NCBI RefSeq assembly: GCF_032884065.1
Contig: NC_088873.1
Span: forward strand, 2,479,718 to 2,543,717
Reading direction: 5' to 3'
Length of the DNA: 64,000 nucleotides
Origin: Artemia franciscana
Lineage: Eukaryota > Arthropoda > Branchiopoda > Anostraca > Artemiidae
Below the pieces are notes generated by a model. The model saw only the letters and a list, made by a program, of their open reading frames with translations. It was not told where the DNA came from and did no database searches. The position numbers and the translations under genes are program-made. Shown in pieces: positions 22,490-32,219 of the stretch (position 1 is the first letter of the stretch; each line of letters begins with the position of its first letter).

Positions 22490-23805
22490 TTGGTTTGTTT
22501 TTCATTGTTTAATTTCAAACTTAAAGTGTACTTCGAAATCATAGTGATCCTTTTTTTATATGTTGAAAATGTAGCCTACTTACTTTAATATTCCTATCTT
22601 CTTTTACATTTTTTTTTCTGGGGTAGGGTGGGTCTTGGTGACACTGGGACCAGAGTTGCCACCAGGTAAAAAATAAAATCAGTAACATCTTAAGAGCAAA
22701 AAAAATGCTGACTGGGCGATAAAAGTGCTAAACTTGTAATTTACTTGTTTTTTTTCACGAACCTGGTATAAAAGATGTAGTTTTGCTGATGCAGGATTTA
22801 GAAAAAACCTAGATTTTTTGCCCAAGGAGATGGAAGGTATGCTACGTAGAGATAAAAAAAAAAACGTAGTGGTTTTTTGACAGTGATACTATTTTCGGCG
22901 AATATTCTTGTCATCCTACAGGGAGACAAACAGAGATACAGATCTTATCATGCAAATAGGGCTCTATGTTTGTGATGTTCTAGCTCTGTGGCAGTAGGAG
23001 TGCTAGATCTTTTGGGGCCCTGTGCAATATTACTTTGTAGGCCCCCAACGGTCATTAGTACAAACATGGGAATCGCATTTATGTCACTTATTTAATTAAA
23101 CCTTATTCTGTAATTTTTTGTGGTTTCAAACGTGATTTCAGGGTAGATTTTTGCCATGCAGCATCGGAGATTGTTCTGTGCGGCGTTTCATTGCTGCGCT
23201 GAGATAGCAGATCATTCACACGACGTTGTATGTTTGGGTTTAAATGCACTGAGATGCGATGCTCCTGATGACAGGGGGTCCTCTGCAGCTGCATAGGTTA
23301 CACATGCCTAACGCTGCTACTGTTCTGTGGTTCAGCATTTGATTGTTCGTATAAAGGTGGGTACTAATTGTTCGTGTACGCGGGTTGATCACCAATGAAC
23401 GATCTTATAGAGTAGTATATCTTATAACTTTTGCCTTGCTGAATTGAGGAAACTGGCTAGGGAAACTAGACTATATTTTTAAGAAAGGAGAAACATGACA
23501 TCTTATATGGAAAAATTACAACACGTTTCTTTGTGAACCTCCATCCGTTTCTGTCGTACGTCTGTTCCGCCAGAAAAAATCGTGTCGGGATTGACGCAAC
23601 AGTGGGAACCCGGGGTAAGACAATAAGATACATAATGCGTCATTTTAGCAATTGCATCATACGATTCAAAGGAGATAATTTTCCTTACCTAATAGTATCC
23701 TAAGAAGTATCGTCAAATATTCGCGTTTATTATAAAGCCTAACAAAATAGAATAGAATTTATTTATTATTTTTAAATAACTAAAGATTGATAATTTAATG
23801 TTTTA
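22490..23805. other. Intron-like sequence without a recognised gene
   Basis: Contains the reverse-strand open frame 23103-23294 (a 63-codon Arg/Gln-rich reading with no recognised family) and a stretch with GGGGCCCTGTGCAATATTAC near 23015, typical of dispersed repeats. Neither supports an exon call. Confidence 0.3.
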
Positions 23806-23809
23806 AACT

Positions 23810-24128
<319 letters not shown>

Positions 24129-24249
24129 ATATATATGTTTAATGTTTTAAAGATTGATGGAGTATTTGTTCCTAAGTATATGTGCTTTCTATTCAAAAAT
24201 TTTACGTCTTTTGTAGGTCATTACTTGCAGGCTTCTTTCCTGCATAAAG

Positions 24250-24478
24250 TGAAAATGACAGTGGGAACTGAAAAATGATGCACATTTTACCATAAAGGCA
24301 AAGATATACTAAAGAAAACAGACCTGTTTCTCTGGATACTTGAATTATACAGACTTATCTTAGTTTTGACAAGATTTTTTTTACAGAAACTAAATTTCAG
24401 CTGGGGGATGGATAAATTTGGGTCTGGAGGGGGCAGTTACTTCCCTACCCCTCCCCCCTAGCAAATTACGCCCCTGCA
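24250..24478 (+). mobile_element. CAGGGGCGTAAT-type hAT MITE copy, 5' truncated
   Basis: Runs from AAATGACAGTGGGAACTG through AAGGCAAAGATATACTAAAG, GACCTGTTTCTCTGGATACT and TAAATTTCAGCTGGGGGAT to the terminus AAATTACGCCCCTG at about 24475. The 5' end is lost toward the (TA)n tract. It is the same family as 7805-8035 and 27239-27512. Confidence 0.65.
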
Positions 24479-24479
24479 C

Positions 24480-25825
24480 TTATTTAACAGAGGTCGGACA
24501 GAATTGATCCTTTCCTGAAGAATAAGCTTTATCATGCCCTCTTGGACAGTTGGAAATAGATGGCGTGAAGTTTTATTTTCGGCATGCGGAGGTTATCCTA
24601 AATAGGCTGTTTTTTTCAGTCCCTTGCTCCTGATGCTAAGAGTTGAGTCGCCCTATGCTGATAGTTTATTAGAATATGAGAATACAGTTTTTTAGTTACT
24701 GGTAACATTTTATTTACCAGGGACAAATGAAAAATTTGGGGGAGAAACTGAGAAACCTGTACATTAAAGAAATGTGCCTCAAAAAGTAACACTTTCTCTC
24801 AAATTATCTCTCTTTTTTGCTTCTTTTTTTCTTTTTATTCAAAGTTATGACAATTGTTCCCAACGTCTTGGACAAGCTCTGCTTCTTGGGTGGAGTACTT
24901 ACTATGTTTTATTTATATGACAAAGTTCACAACAACAATAAAAACATTGTAATAAAAGAGCGCATATTTGAAAATCTATGTCGTTTTCTCTGAACCTCTA
25001 ACTGACTTTAGCTAATGATTAGAGAGAGGGGTAGAGAAGACGGTAAACTGTTTTAATTAAGTGCAACATCTATTTATCTTGACTTTCAGCATTGCTTTTT
25101 ACTTACTCATAAGAACACTTCCTAAATCCTAACCATCCTAAGCTTCATGAAATCCTATTTTTATGGTTTTTCGGTATTTTTCGTTTAGTTTATCTAACGA
25201 ATATTAGAATAAATATTAATAAACTCACATATAGGCTATTCAAGGAAACTCTACTTCCTCTATGTACATGCTTGTTTTGTAAAGATGACGAAAAAAGTAC
25301 ATAGAATACAGATAGTAACACAAAAAGACATAAATTTTTAGTGAAATAACCGACTTCAACTTAAGTAATATATTAGAGAAAACCTTAAACAATTCAAACA
25401 ATAAAAAACAAAAGAAAAAAGAAGCTGTTACCTTTATTGAAAATAATAGAAACATTTTTGTATCAAAAATGCTATTTTAATTACATTATAAATAACAGAT
25501 TAAAATGAATTATCATAAATAATGATACCTAAATAAAGCTTATTAAAGTTTAGTGTCAAATAAATTATCAAACGTATTTAATTAACTTAATGATTAAAGG
25601 GATAAAAATAATCTGATTCTTTCAATTACAAAAGTACAAAAAAAAAGTAATTTAAGCAATAGGCTATTTTCAAATTCATTTTATTTTGCCTTAATATTCT
25701 TGTCGATTACAAAAATAACAGCGGAGGTCAAAAACAATTTAAAACACCTACAAAATTAAATTATTCGCACATGGTTTATTAACAATTATTTTCCAAGTCA
25801 CCATTACAATGATTTATGAAGCACG
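24480..25825. other. AT-rich sequence, no gene seen
   Basis: Only short open frames with low-complexity Phe/Leu/Lys translations occur. The reverse frame at 25240-25455 is of this kind. No RNA gene or transposon terminus was identified. Confidence 0.35.
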
Positions 25826-25837
25826 GACCAAATGAGT

Positions 25838-26740
25838 TTAGGTACCGCTCGAATGAGTGGATCGGCGGTTATCCCAGCTTTGGATCGTTTTTATTCTCTC
25901 TCTGAGTCTAGAGGAATGTTGAGTTTGGCGTGTCTCAAAACACGGAAGAAGATCACGGTGTGTTTCCGAGTCAAGGATTTTTCGACCGAAATCCACAACC
26001 AATTTATGCCTTCTCTCTTTAAGGGACTCCAACTTTAGAACTTTGAGGCTCGTCTCGTAGTCAACATAACAACTTCCCAATATTATTTTGCAGGTCCTTT
26101 TCTTTAAGCTTTCTATTTTGTTGCTTTGGTCGATGGTCAGTGCGCTGTGCCACACTGGGCAAGGTCTTTAGAACTTTGAGGCTCGTCTCGTAGTCAACAT
26201 AACAACTTCCCAATATTATTTTGCAGGCCCTTTTCTGTAAGCTTTCTATTTTGTTGCTTTGGTCGATGGTCAGTGCGCTGTGCCACACTGGGCAAGGTCT
26301 TTAGAACTTTGAGGCTCGTCTCGTAGTCAACATAACCACTTCCCAATATTATTTTGCAGGCCCTTTTCTTTAAGCTTTCTATTTTGTTGCTTTGGTCGAT
26401 GGTGAGTGCGCTGTGCCACACTGGGCAAGGTCTTTAGAACTTTGAGGCTCGTCTCGTAGTCAACATAACCACTTCCCAATATTATTTTGCAGGCCATTTT
26501 CTGTAAGCTTTCTATTTTGTTGCTTTGGTCGATGGTCAGTGCGCTGTGCCACACTGGGCAAGGTCTTTAGAACTTTGAGGCTCGTCTCGTAGTCAACATA
26601 ACAACTTCCAAATATTATTTTGCAGGCCCTTTTCTGTAAGCTTTCCATTTTGTTGCTTTGGTCGATGGTCAGTGCGCTGTGCCACACTGGGCAAGGTCTA
26701 ATGTAAGATTTGTAGCATACAACCATGAATAATTTCATGG
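25838..26740 (-). pseudogene. Jockey/CR1-like LINE, RT C-terminal fragment with internal tandem amplification
   Basis: The reverse strand encodes the region just after the RT domain of a non-LTR element: SYIRPCPVWHSALTIDQ, then KIESLKKRTCKIILGSCYVD, YETSLKVLKLESLKERRHKL and a C-terminal tail ending near 25838 (HSSGT then stop). This fits the family pattern YxxPVWHxxLTxxQxxxLExxQKRAxxIILG. The segment coding PVWHS...LKVLK is repeated five times (26034-26698). Only the C-terminal end of ORF2 is present. The 133-bp unit is not a multiple of three, so the array cannot encode one repeated protein. Confidence 0.72.
26034..26698. repeat. Five tandem 133-bp units inside a LINE fragment
   Basis: TTTAGAACTTTGAGGCTCGT begins at 26034, 26167, 26300, 26433 and 26566, exactly 133 bp apart. 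Units differ at only a few bases (for example TTTCTTTAAG/TTTCTGTAAG and ATAACAACTT/ATAACCACTT). Each unit is one stretch of the RT C-terminus read in reverse. The near-identity points to recent expansion or gene conversion. Confidence 0.95.
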
Positions 26741-26859
26741 TTAATTTAATTGTATAATGGTAATTTCAATGTGAGTCAATGCTTATCTGATCATGCAATA
26801 CAAAAATAAAATATTTTAGGGTTAATAGAATCATAAAAAGAATGGCTAAGATTTGGTCA

Positions 26860-27035
26860 GAAATCAAATATCTTATGTGTTCAACCAAATGCATTAAACC
26901 GCTAAAGAATAGAGGACTGGAAGCTTCCCCCTTGTATCCCTGGCTATGGAGCCTTTCGAGGGGGAATAAGTGTATTGTATTTCCATTTGGTATTGTATTT
27001 TGTATTGAATAAACTTTTTCTTCTTCTTCCCCCTC
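26860..27035 (+). mobile_element. Retroelement 3' end with AATAAA and TTC tail
   Basis: A compact block reads GAGCCTTTCGAGGGGGAATA, then TTGTATTTTGTATTGAATAA, then ACTTTTTCTTCTTCTTCC. The polyadenylation-like signal followed by a short simple repeat is the usual end of a LINE or SINE. Its body upstream is not identified. Confidence 0.4.
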
Positions 27036-27238
27036 CCCACTTCATACTCATTTTATGGTTATCCATTATTTTAAAGGGAAAAAGGCTTTGTCTTTATTTA
27101 TCAATAAATAAAAAGGTGACATTTCATTATTTATGTAACTTCTACGACCTCATTTAAGCACGAATTGAAAAAAATAAAAGAGGTTATCTCTGTTCAGCTT
27201 AAAAAACAGCATAACATCATCTCGTAAGTCTTTTCCTT

Positions 27239-27512
27239 CAGGGGTGTAATTTTCTATGAAACAGGGGGTAACTATCCTCTCCAGACTCACTTTCCCCCAG
27301 ACCTCAGTGGAAATTTAGTTCTTGTCAAAATCGAAATAAGCCTGCATAAATCTAGTATCCAGAGAAACCAATCGGTTTCCTTTAATATATGTTTGCCTTT
27401 ATGGTAATATATGACTCAATTTTCAGTTTTCAGAGTCATTTTCACTTGATTTGGGAAAATTGCCTCCGGCTCTGCCTCCCTCCCCCAATATTTTGGCGAA
27501 ATTACGCCACTG
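27239..27512 (-). mobile_element. Complete hAT-type MITE with 8-bp target duplication
   Basis: A 274-bp element starting CAGGGGTGTAATTTTC and ending GCGAAATTACGCCACTG, so the ends are imperfect inverted repeats. It is flanked by TTTTCCTT (27231-27238) and GTTTCCTT (27513-27520), an 8-bp duplication with one mismatch as hAT transposases make. Internally it is the reverse complement of 7805-8035 and 24250-24478 (ATCCAGAGAAACCAATCGGT, TATGTTTGCCTTTATGGTAA). Non-coding. Confidence 0.8.
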
Positions 27513-27519
27513 GTTTCCT

Positions 27520-28180
27520 TAGGTATGCATAGTAAGGGCTATTTGTTATTAATAAGGGCTACTTATGAAAGAGCAAACAAAATATGTTTAGTCAATAATT
27601 GTTGTACCTAGACCTTAATGTCTAGCTAAACATGTTTCTGAATTGGATTTCAAAGGATGAAAATTTCGCCAATAATTACTATATTTTCAATTGTATTGCT
27701 TATACATAAAGTTTTACGCCTATGCAGTTATATTAAATCTTTGTCCAAAGCTTAATGTATTATCTCCAAAGCCCTCTCCTTACCTGTGCTTACCAAGGGC
27801 TACTTATGCAAGAGGAAACAGATTATGTTTGATCAATTCTGATTAAAAAACCTAGGCGTTGATGTGTAGCTAAGCATGTTTGTGAATTGGATTGAAAAGC
27901 ATGACGATTTTGGCAATAATTACTATCTTTTCAATTGTATTTGTTATTCGTAGCTATTTACACCATTTATTTTTTTGATTTTATCTTCTACTATTATGTT
28001 ATTATTATTATTTTACTACTTATTATTCTATTATTTTATTCCTTTTTTCATTATATTATTATTCTCTTCAAAAGTATTGGTTCTGATTTTCTATTTAATT
28101 TTCTTTTCTTGTACCTATTATTTAAGGTAATTTGATAAGATAAATTTGTTTCTTGCCTGAAATAACTCATTTCCTTTCAT
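27520..28180. other. AT-rich sequence with a diverged ~240-bp direct duplication
   Basis: GGGCTACTTATGAAAGAGCAAACA...GAATTGGATTTCAAAGGATG (about 27545-27665) is echoed by GGGCTACTTATGCAAGAGGAAACA...TTGGATTGAAAAGCATG (about 27795-27905), each followed by an AATAATTACTAT...TTCAATTGTAT phrase. No gene is seen. The open frame at 27935-28135 is T-rich low complexity. Confidence 0.45.
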
Positions 28181-28185
28181 TCTAG

Positions 28186-28218
28186 GTTAAGCTGCCTCAG
28201 CATCTACAAAAAGCGTAA
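28186..28218 (+). CDS. Candidate terminal FoxN exon (11 codons with stop)
   Basis: A good acceptor (TTTCCTTTCATTCTAG, AG at 28184-28185) is followed in phase 0 by VKLPQHLQKA and a TAA at 28216-28218. That is the phase needed after the exon ending at 22484. An AATAAA lies at 28365, about 150 bases past the stop. If right, the protein would be 264 residues. The evidence is phase, acceptor quality and position only; an exon this short could easily be chance. Confidence 0.27.
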   Translation, partial: VKLPQHLQKA

Positions 28219-28263
28219 TCGAAGCTTTTATCAAATACTATCTCTCTGATTTTTGTTTGTTTT

Positions 28264-28548
28264 ATGAAACTGCTTTTTCCTATAAAAATTAATTTTGTTT
28301 ACCTCATACTATGTTTTATTGTCTTTTTACTCATTTTTGCTTTCACTATCTATGAATTTCCGAAAATAAAAATTGGGTCTTCTGAAATGTCACCAAAAAT
28401 TTATGCCAATGTTATTATTTTTACGAATGTTAATTTTTTGGGATACTCTGAACGACCCAATTTTCTGTTGAAATCCGGGGAATCACCGAAAAATTTCGAG
28501 ATAGTGGATGCACTATGTACTCACCTTTTTATAATAAGCAGAGATTAA
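28264..28548 (+). CDS. Small open frame with N-terminal membrane segment, weak GH18-like ending
   Basis: A 94-codon ATG-to-stop frame. Residues about 8-30 form a hydrophobic helix (FVYLILCFIVFLLIFAFTIY), a signal anchor if translated. The C-terminal part ends IVDALCTHLFII, which recalls the first strand/helix of chitinase-like GH18 proteins (DIDPSLCTHLIYAF). No further GH18 sequence is found downstream, and a GTAAGA donor just past the end (28551) falls after the stop in this frame. It may be an eroded fragment, part of the FoxN 3' UTR, or chance. Confidence 0.22.
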   Translation: MKLLFPIKINFVYLILCFIVFLLIFAFTIYEFPKIKIGSSEMSPKIYANVIIFTNVNFLGYSERPNFLLKSGESPKNFEIVDALCTHLFIISRD

Positions 28549-28954
28549 AAGTAAGAGAGGCTATTTTTTCTTGGCCGTAAAATTCAAAGTAAAACTAGTA
28601 AATATGTACGAGGCCTGTTCAGCACGCATGGAAACCCAGAAGAGATGGAATCACAAACAGCAAGAACCGGGAAACGAACAAAACGACCAAACGTGACAGT
28701 TAAAAACTAGAATACTATAAATGATAAAAAAACAAAAAAATATACAAAAACTACCTCAAACAATTCAGGTAGGAGCAAAAATATATAATACGGTTCACAT
28801 TCAGAGAGTAAGCATGTAGGGGAAGTTTGTGAATAGGGAATTTGCAGTTCTCAAAATATTTTTATTTATGAAGGGTGTTGCAAAAATTGTGGAGAACAAA
28901 AGATATGCATTTTTAAATGAAGCGAAATGTATATTATTGCATTCTTGGATTCTA

Positions 28955-29560
28955 TGGAAAATTCTAGATATTTTTCATGTTTAGTGTTGTATACCTATCT
29001 TCAACTGTTGCGATATTGACAACTGAACATGGTCGATTTCAACTGAACATGATTTCAACTGAACGATTTCAACTGAACGATATTGACAACTGAACATGGT
29101 CAATAAAATCTTAACGGTGAAAAATCAAGGAAAACGCTTAGCATATTCCTATCTTAGTTTTATACAAACTATGTAAGATTATTCGCTGGTGGTACCAATT
29201 GAGGTTCCAAAATTGATAGTTGTGTTGGAACCTTGTTTGGTACCACCAGTAGCTTATTCCAGATAACTTATAAAAAAGAAGATAGGATTGTGCAAACCGT
29301 TTCCTTTAATTTTCTCAGTTTAGATTTTATAGACTGGCAAAGAGTCAAAAGGGACAACTTCAAATTTTTATCTCGTGAACAGTTATATTTATAAGATATA
29401 AATATAAAATTGGTCTAGAATTAAATGCAGAATCCAAAAATTCATTAACATGATTTTACAAATAATTCTATATATTTTTCATGTTTAATCTCCTATATCT
29501 GTCTTTACCTGTTTACGGGATATTGACATATAAACGTCGTCAGTTTTGACACTTGGGGAG
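28955..29560 (+). repeat. Diverged direct repeat with short internal repeats
   Basis: ATTCTAGATATTTTTCATGTTTA...GCGATATTGACA (about 28960-29022) recurs as ATTCTATATATTTTTCATGTTTA...CGGGATATTGACA (about 29465-29530). Between 29010 and 29100, GATTTCAACTGAAC and GATATTGACAACTGAACATGG recur in a small cluster. Non-coding. Confidence 0.55.
29186..29249. repeat. 64-bp two-block inverted repeat
   Basis: CTGGTGGTACCAA (29186-29198) pairs exactly with TTGGTACCACCAG (29237-29249). Nested inside, GGTTCCAA (29203-29210) pairs with TTGGAACC (29225-29232). This would make a strong stem with a 4-nt/4-nt internal loop and a 14-nt apical loop. No protein-coding or tRNA features. Confidence 0.85.
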
Positions 29561-29759
29561 TCAATAACTCTGTACATGTATATGAGCAAAATATATAGAA
29601 GTATTGAAATACAATTTAAAGATAAAAAAATATCAAATGAATTGACAATAATGTTTCCCCATAAACAAACAAGAGCTAAGAGCTCATATGGTATGAGCTG
29701 TAAAAAAATTCTAAGAATCAATAGATTGATTTAAAAGGAAAATCAGAGGCTTAATGCCG

Positions 29760-31485
29760 GTCGGGATTTAAAATAAGAGCTCAGAGTCACGATGTCCTTC
29801 TAAATATCAAAATTCATTAAGATCCGATCACCCACTCGTAAGTTATAAATACCTCATTTTTTCTAATTTTTCCTCTCCCTTCAGCCCCCCAGATGGTCGA
29901 ATCGGGGAAAACGACTTTACCAAGTCAATTTGTGCAGCTCCCTGACACGCCTACCAATTTTCCTCGTCCTAGCACGCCCAGAAGCACCAAACTCGCCAAA
30001 TCACTGAACCCATCTCTCCAACTCCCCCAAAGAGAGCCAATCCAGTACGGTTATGTCAATCACGTATCTAGAACTCGTGTTTATCCTCCCCATCTCTCCA
30101 CTCTAAGCGTTTTCCAAGATTTCTGTTTCCCTCCTCCAACCCCCTATGTCCCGGGTCCAATTCGAGTCGAAAATGGAGCATCTGAGACATAAGATCCTTC
30201 TATATATCAAGTTTCATTAAGATCCGATCACCTATTCGTAAGATAAAATTACCCCAATTTTCACGTTTTCCAAGAATTCCGGTTTCTCCCTCCAACTCCC
30301 CCCATTGTCACAGGATCTGGTCGGAATTTAAAATAAGAGCTTTAAAGCACAAGATCCTTCTAAATATCAAATTTCATTAAGATGTGATCGCCCGTTCGTA
30401 AGTTACAAATACCTCATTTTTCCGAATTACCCCCCACCCCCCAACTCCACCAAAGAGAGCGGATCCGGTCCGACTATGTCAGTCACGTATCTTTGACTTG
30501 TTTTTATTCTTCCCATCCAGTTTCATCCTGATCCCTGCGCTTCAAGTATTTTCTAAAATTTCCGCCCCCCCCCCTTAATGACGCTGGATCCGGTTGAGAT
30601 TTAAAATAAGAGATTTGAGTTACGAGGTCCTTCTAAATATGAATTTTCATGAAGATCCGATAACTCCTTCGTAAGTTAAAAATACGTAATTCTTCTAATT
30701 TTTCAGAATTAACCCTCCCCCCCCCCCCAAATAGAGCGGATCCGTTCCAATTATGTCAATCATGTATCTAAGACTTGTGCTTATTTTTCCCACCAAGTTT
30801 CATCCCGATCCCTCCACTCTAAGCGTTTTCCATGATTTTAGCCCCCCCCCCAATGTCACCAGATCTGGTCAAGATTTAAAATAAGAGCTTTGAGACACGA
30901 TTTCCTTCTAAATATCAAATTTCATTGAGATCCGATCACCCGTTCGTAAGTTAAAATACCTAACTTTGCAGAGTTAACCCTCCCCCCCAACTACCGCAAA
31001 GAGAGCGGATCAGTTCCGGTTATGTCAATCATTTATCTAGGACTTGTGCTTATTTTTCCCACCAAGTTTGATTCTGATCCCTCCACTCTAAGTGTTTTCC
31101 AAGATTTTAGGTTTCCCCTTCCCAACTCTCCTCCAATGTCACCAGATCCGGTAGAGATTTGAAATAAGAGTTCTGAGACACGATATTCTTCCAAACATCA
31201 AATTTCATTAAGATCTGATCAACCGTTCGTAAGTTAAAAATACTTCATTTTTTTTCGAATTAACCGGCTCCCCACTCCTTGCCCCCCCCCCCCCCCAGAT
31301 AGTCAAGTCGGGAAAACGACTATTTCTAATTTAATCTGGTCGGGTCCCTGATATGGCTGCTAAATTTCATCGTCCTAGCTTACCTGGAAGTGCCTAAAGT
31401 AGCAAAACCGGGATCGACAGACAGACCGACAGAATTTGCGATTGCTATATGTCACTTGGTTAATACCAAGTACCATAAAAACCGG
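29760..31485 (+). repeat. ~280-bp tandem array with C-rich junctions
   Basis: The core (GATTTAAAATAAGAGCT, then GA(T)CCTTCTAAATATCAAA, TTTCATTAAGATCCGATCAC and CGTTCGTAAGTTA) starts near 29766, 30171, 30317, 30597, 30873 and 31155. After each core comes a C8-C13 run, a GAGAGCGGATCCG(T)TCC block, and CATC(C)CGATCCCTCCACTCTAAG. A second segment (TCGGGAAAACGACT...CATCGTCCTAGC) occurs near 29893 and 31300. The array ends with GACAGACAGACCGACAGAAT and the small hairpin CTTGGTTAATACCAAG. The open frame at 29893-30192 comes from the repeat. Origin unknown; possibly the inner repeats of a DNA transposon. Confidence 0.8.
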
Positions 31486-31489
31486 TAGT

Positions 31490-32200
31490 TTATTCTTGGA
31501 AAAGTGTTCTATTTTTCTTTATTTCAGGGCACCCTGACTAATAAAATTCAATATCTTCAACGTATGTCTCATTTTTGAGGCAAGCCTAAGTTCTTATAAA
31601 GAATGAACTATTGTTGGAAAAGGATTTATTGTCGTTTTGTTCACCCCATAGGGGACAATGTGTCATTCCTGTCTATGGTACATTTCCACTGTTGACCAGT
31701 TTGAGTAAGCTAAACTTTCAAGTACCAGAGCAAACCATTCAGATGACTTAACGCGGTAGACCCATCACTGTGCCTCTTTGACTCGCTAGAGCTGCCAAAC
31801 TTATGGCCCTTGCAACTATTGGAGTCTGTTGCTTCATTTTTGGGTGAGTAGAAAACTAGCAGAAAATGATTTTTAAACTCCTTATTATAAATATAGGGCC
31901 GCATAGGTTTACAGGACGAGAAGTAATATTTCAATCTTTGTTAATAATGTTTGGACGCAAAGGATGAGCTGAAAAAAATTGAGGATCATTTTATTTTGCA
32001 CCTCTGCGTGGACGATGTCCAGTTGGTCAAATCATACGCTTCGTTACTATATTTTTATCGGCTTGGAAGTGTTTCTACTCTATGATTTAAAGCTTTTCTT
32101 ATCATGGTATTTGTGGTTTCCATCACTAGCCCTTATTATATTCAGTTGACTGTCTATTTTGAAAGTCTTGACCAATAGCAGTAGTTGTACCAACAATCTT
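31490..32200. other. Unassigned sequence with an unrecognised open stretch
   Basis: Both strands are open around 31735-31850. The + strand ends at a GTGAGT (31845), and the - strand frame (31710-31934) has a TTCTGCTAG before it. No family is recognised on either strand, so neither is called an exon. Confidence 0.25.
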
Positions 32201-32219
32201 ACACAAGTGATGGACAGTT

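Noticed and set aside
26034-26698. Regular direct repeats resembling a CRISPR array
   Set aside because: The 133-bp units are contiguous with no unique spacers and are coding sequence of a LINE; the genome is eukaryotic.
29893-30192. Proline-rich 99-codon open frame
   Set aside because: It is made of array units whose other copies are full of stops and poly-C runs.
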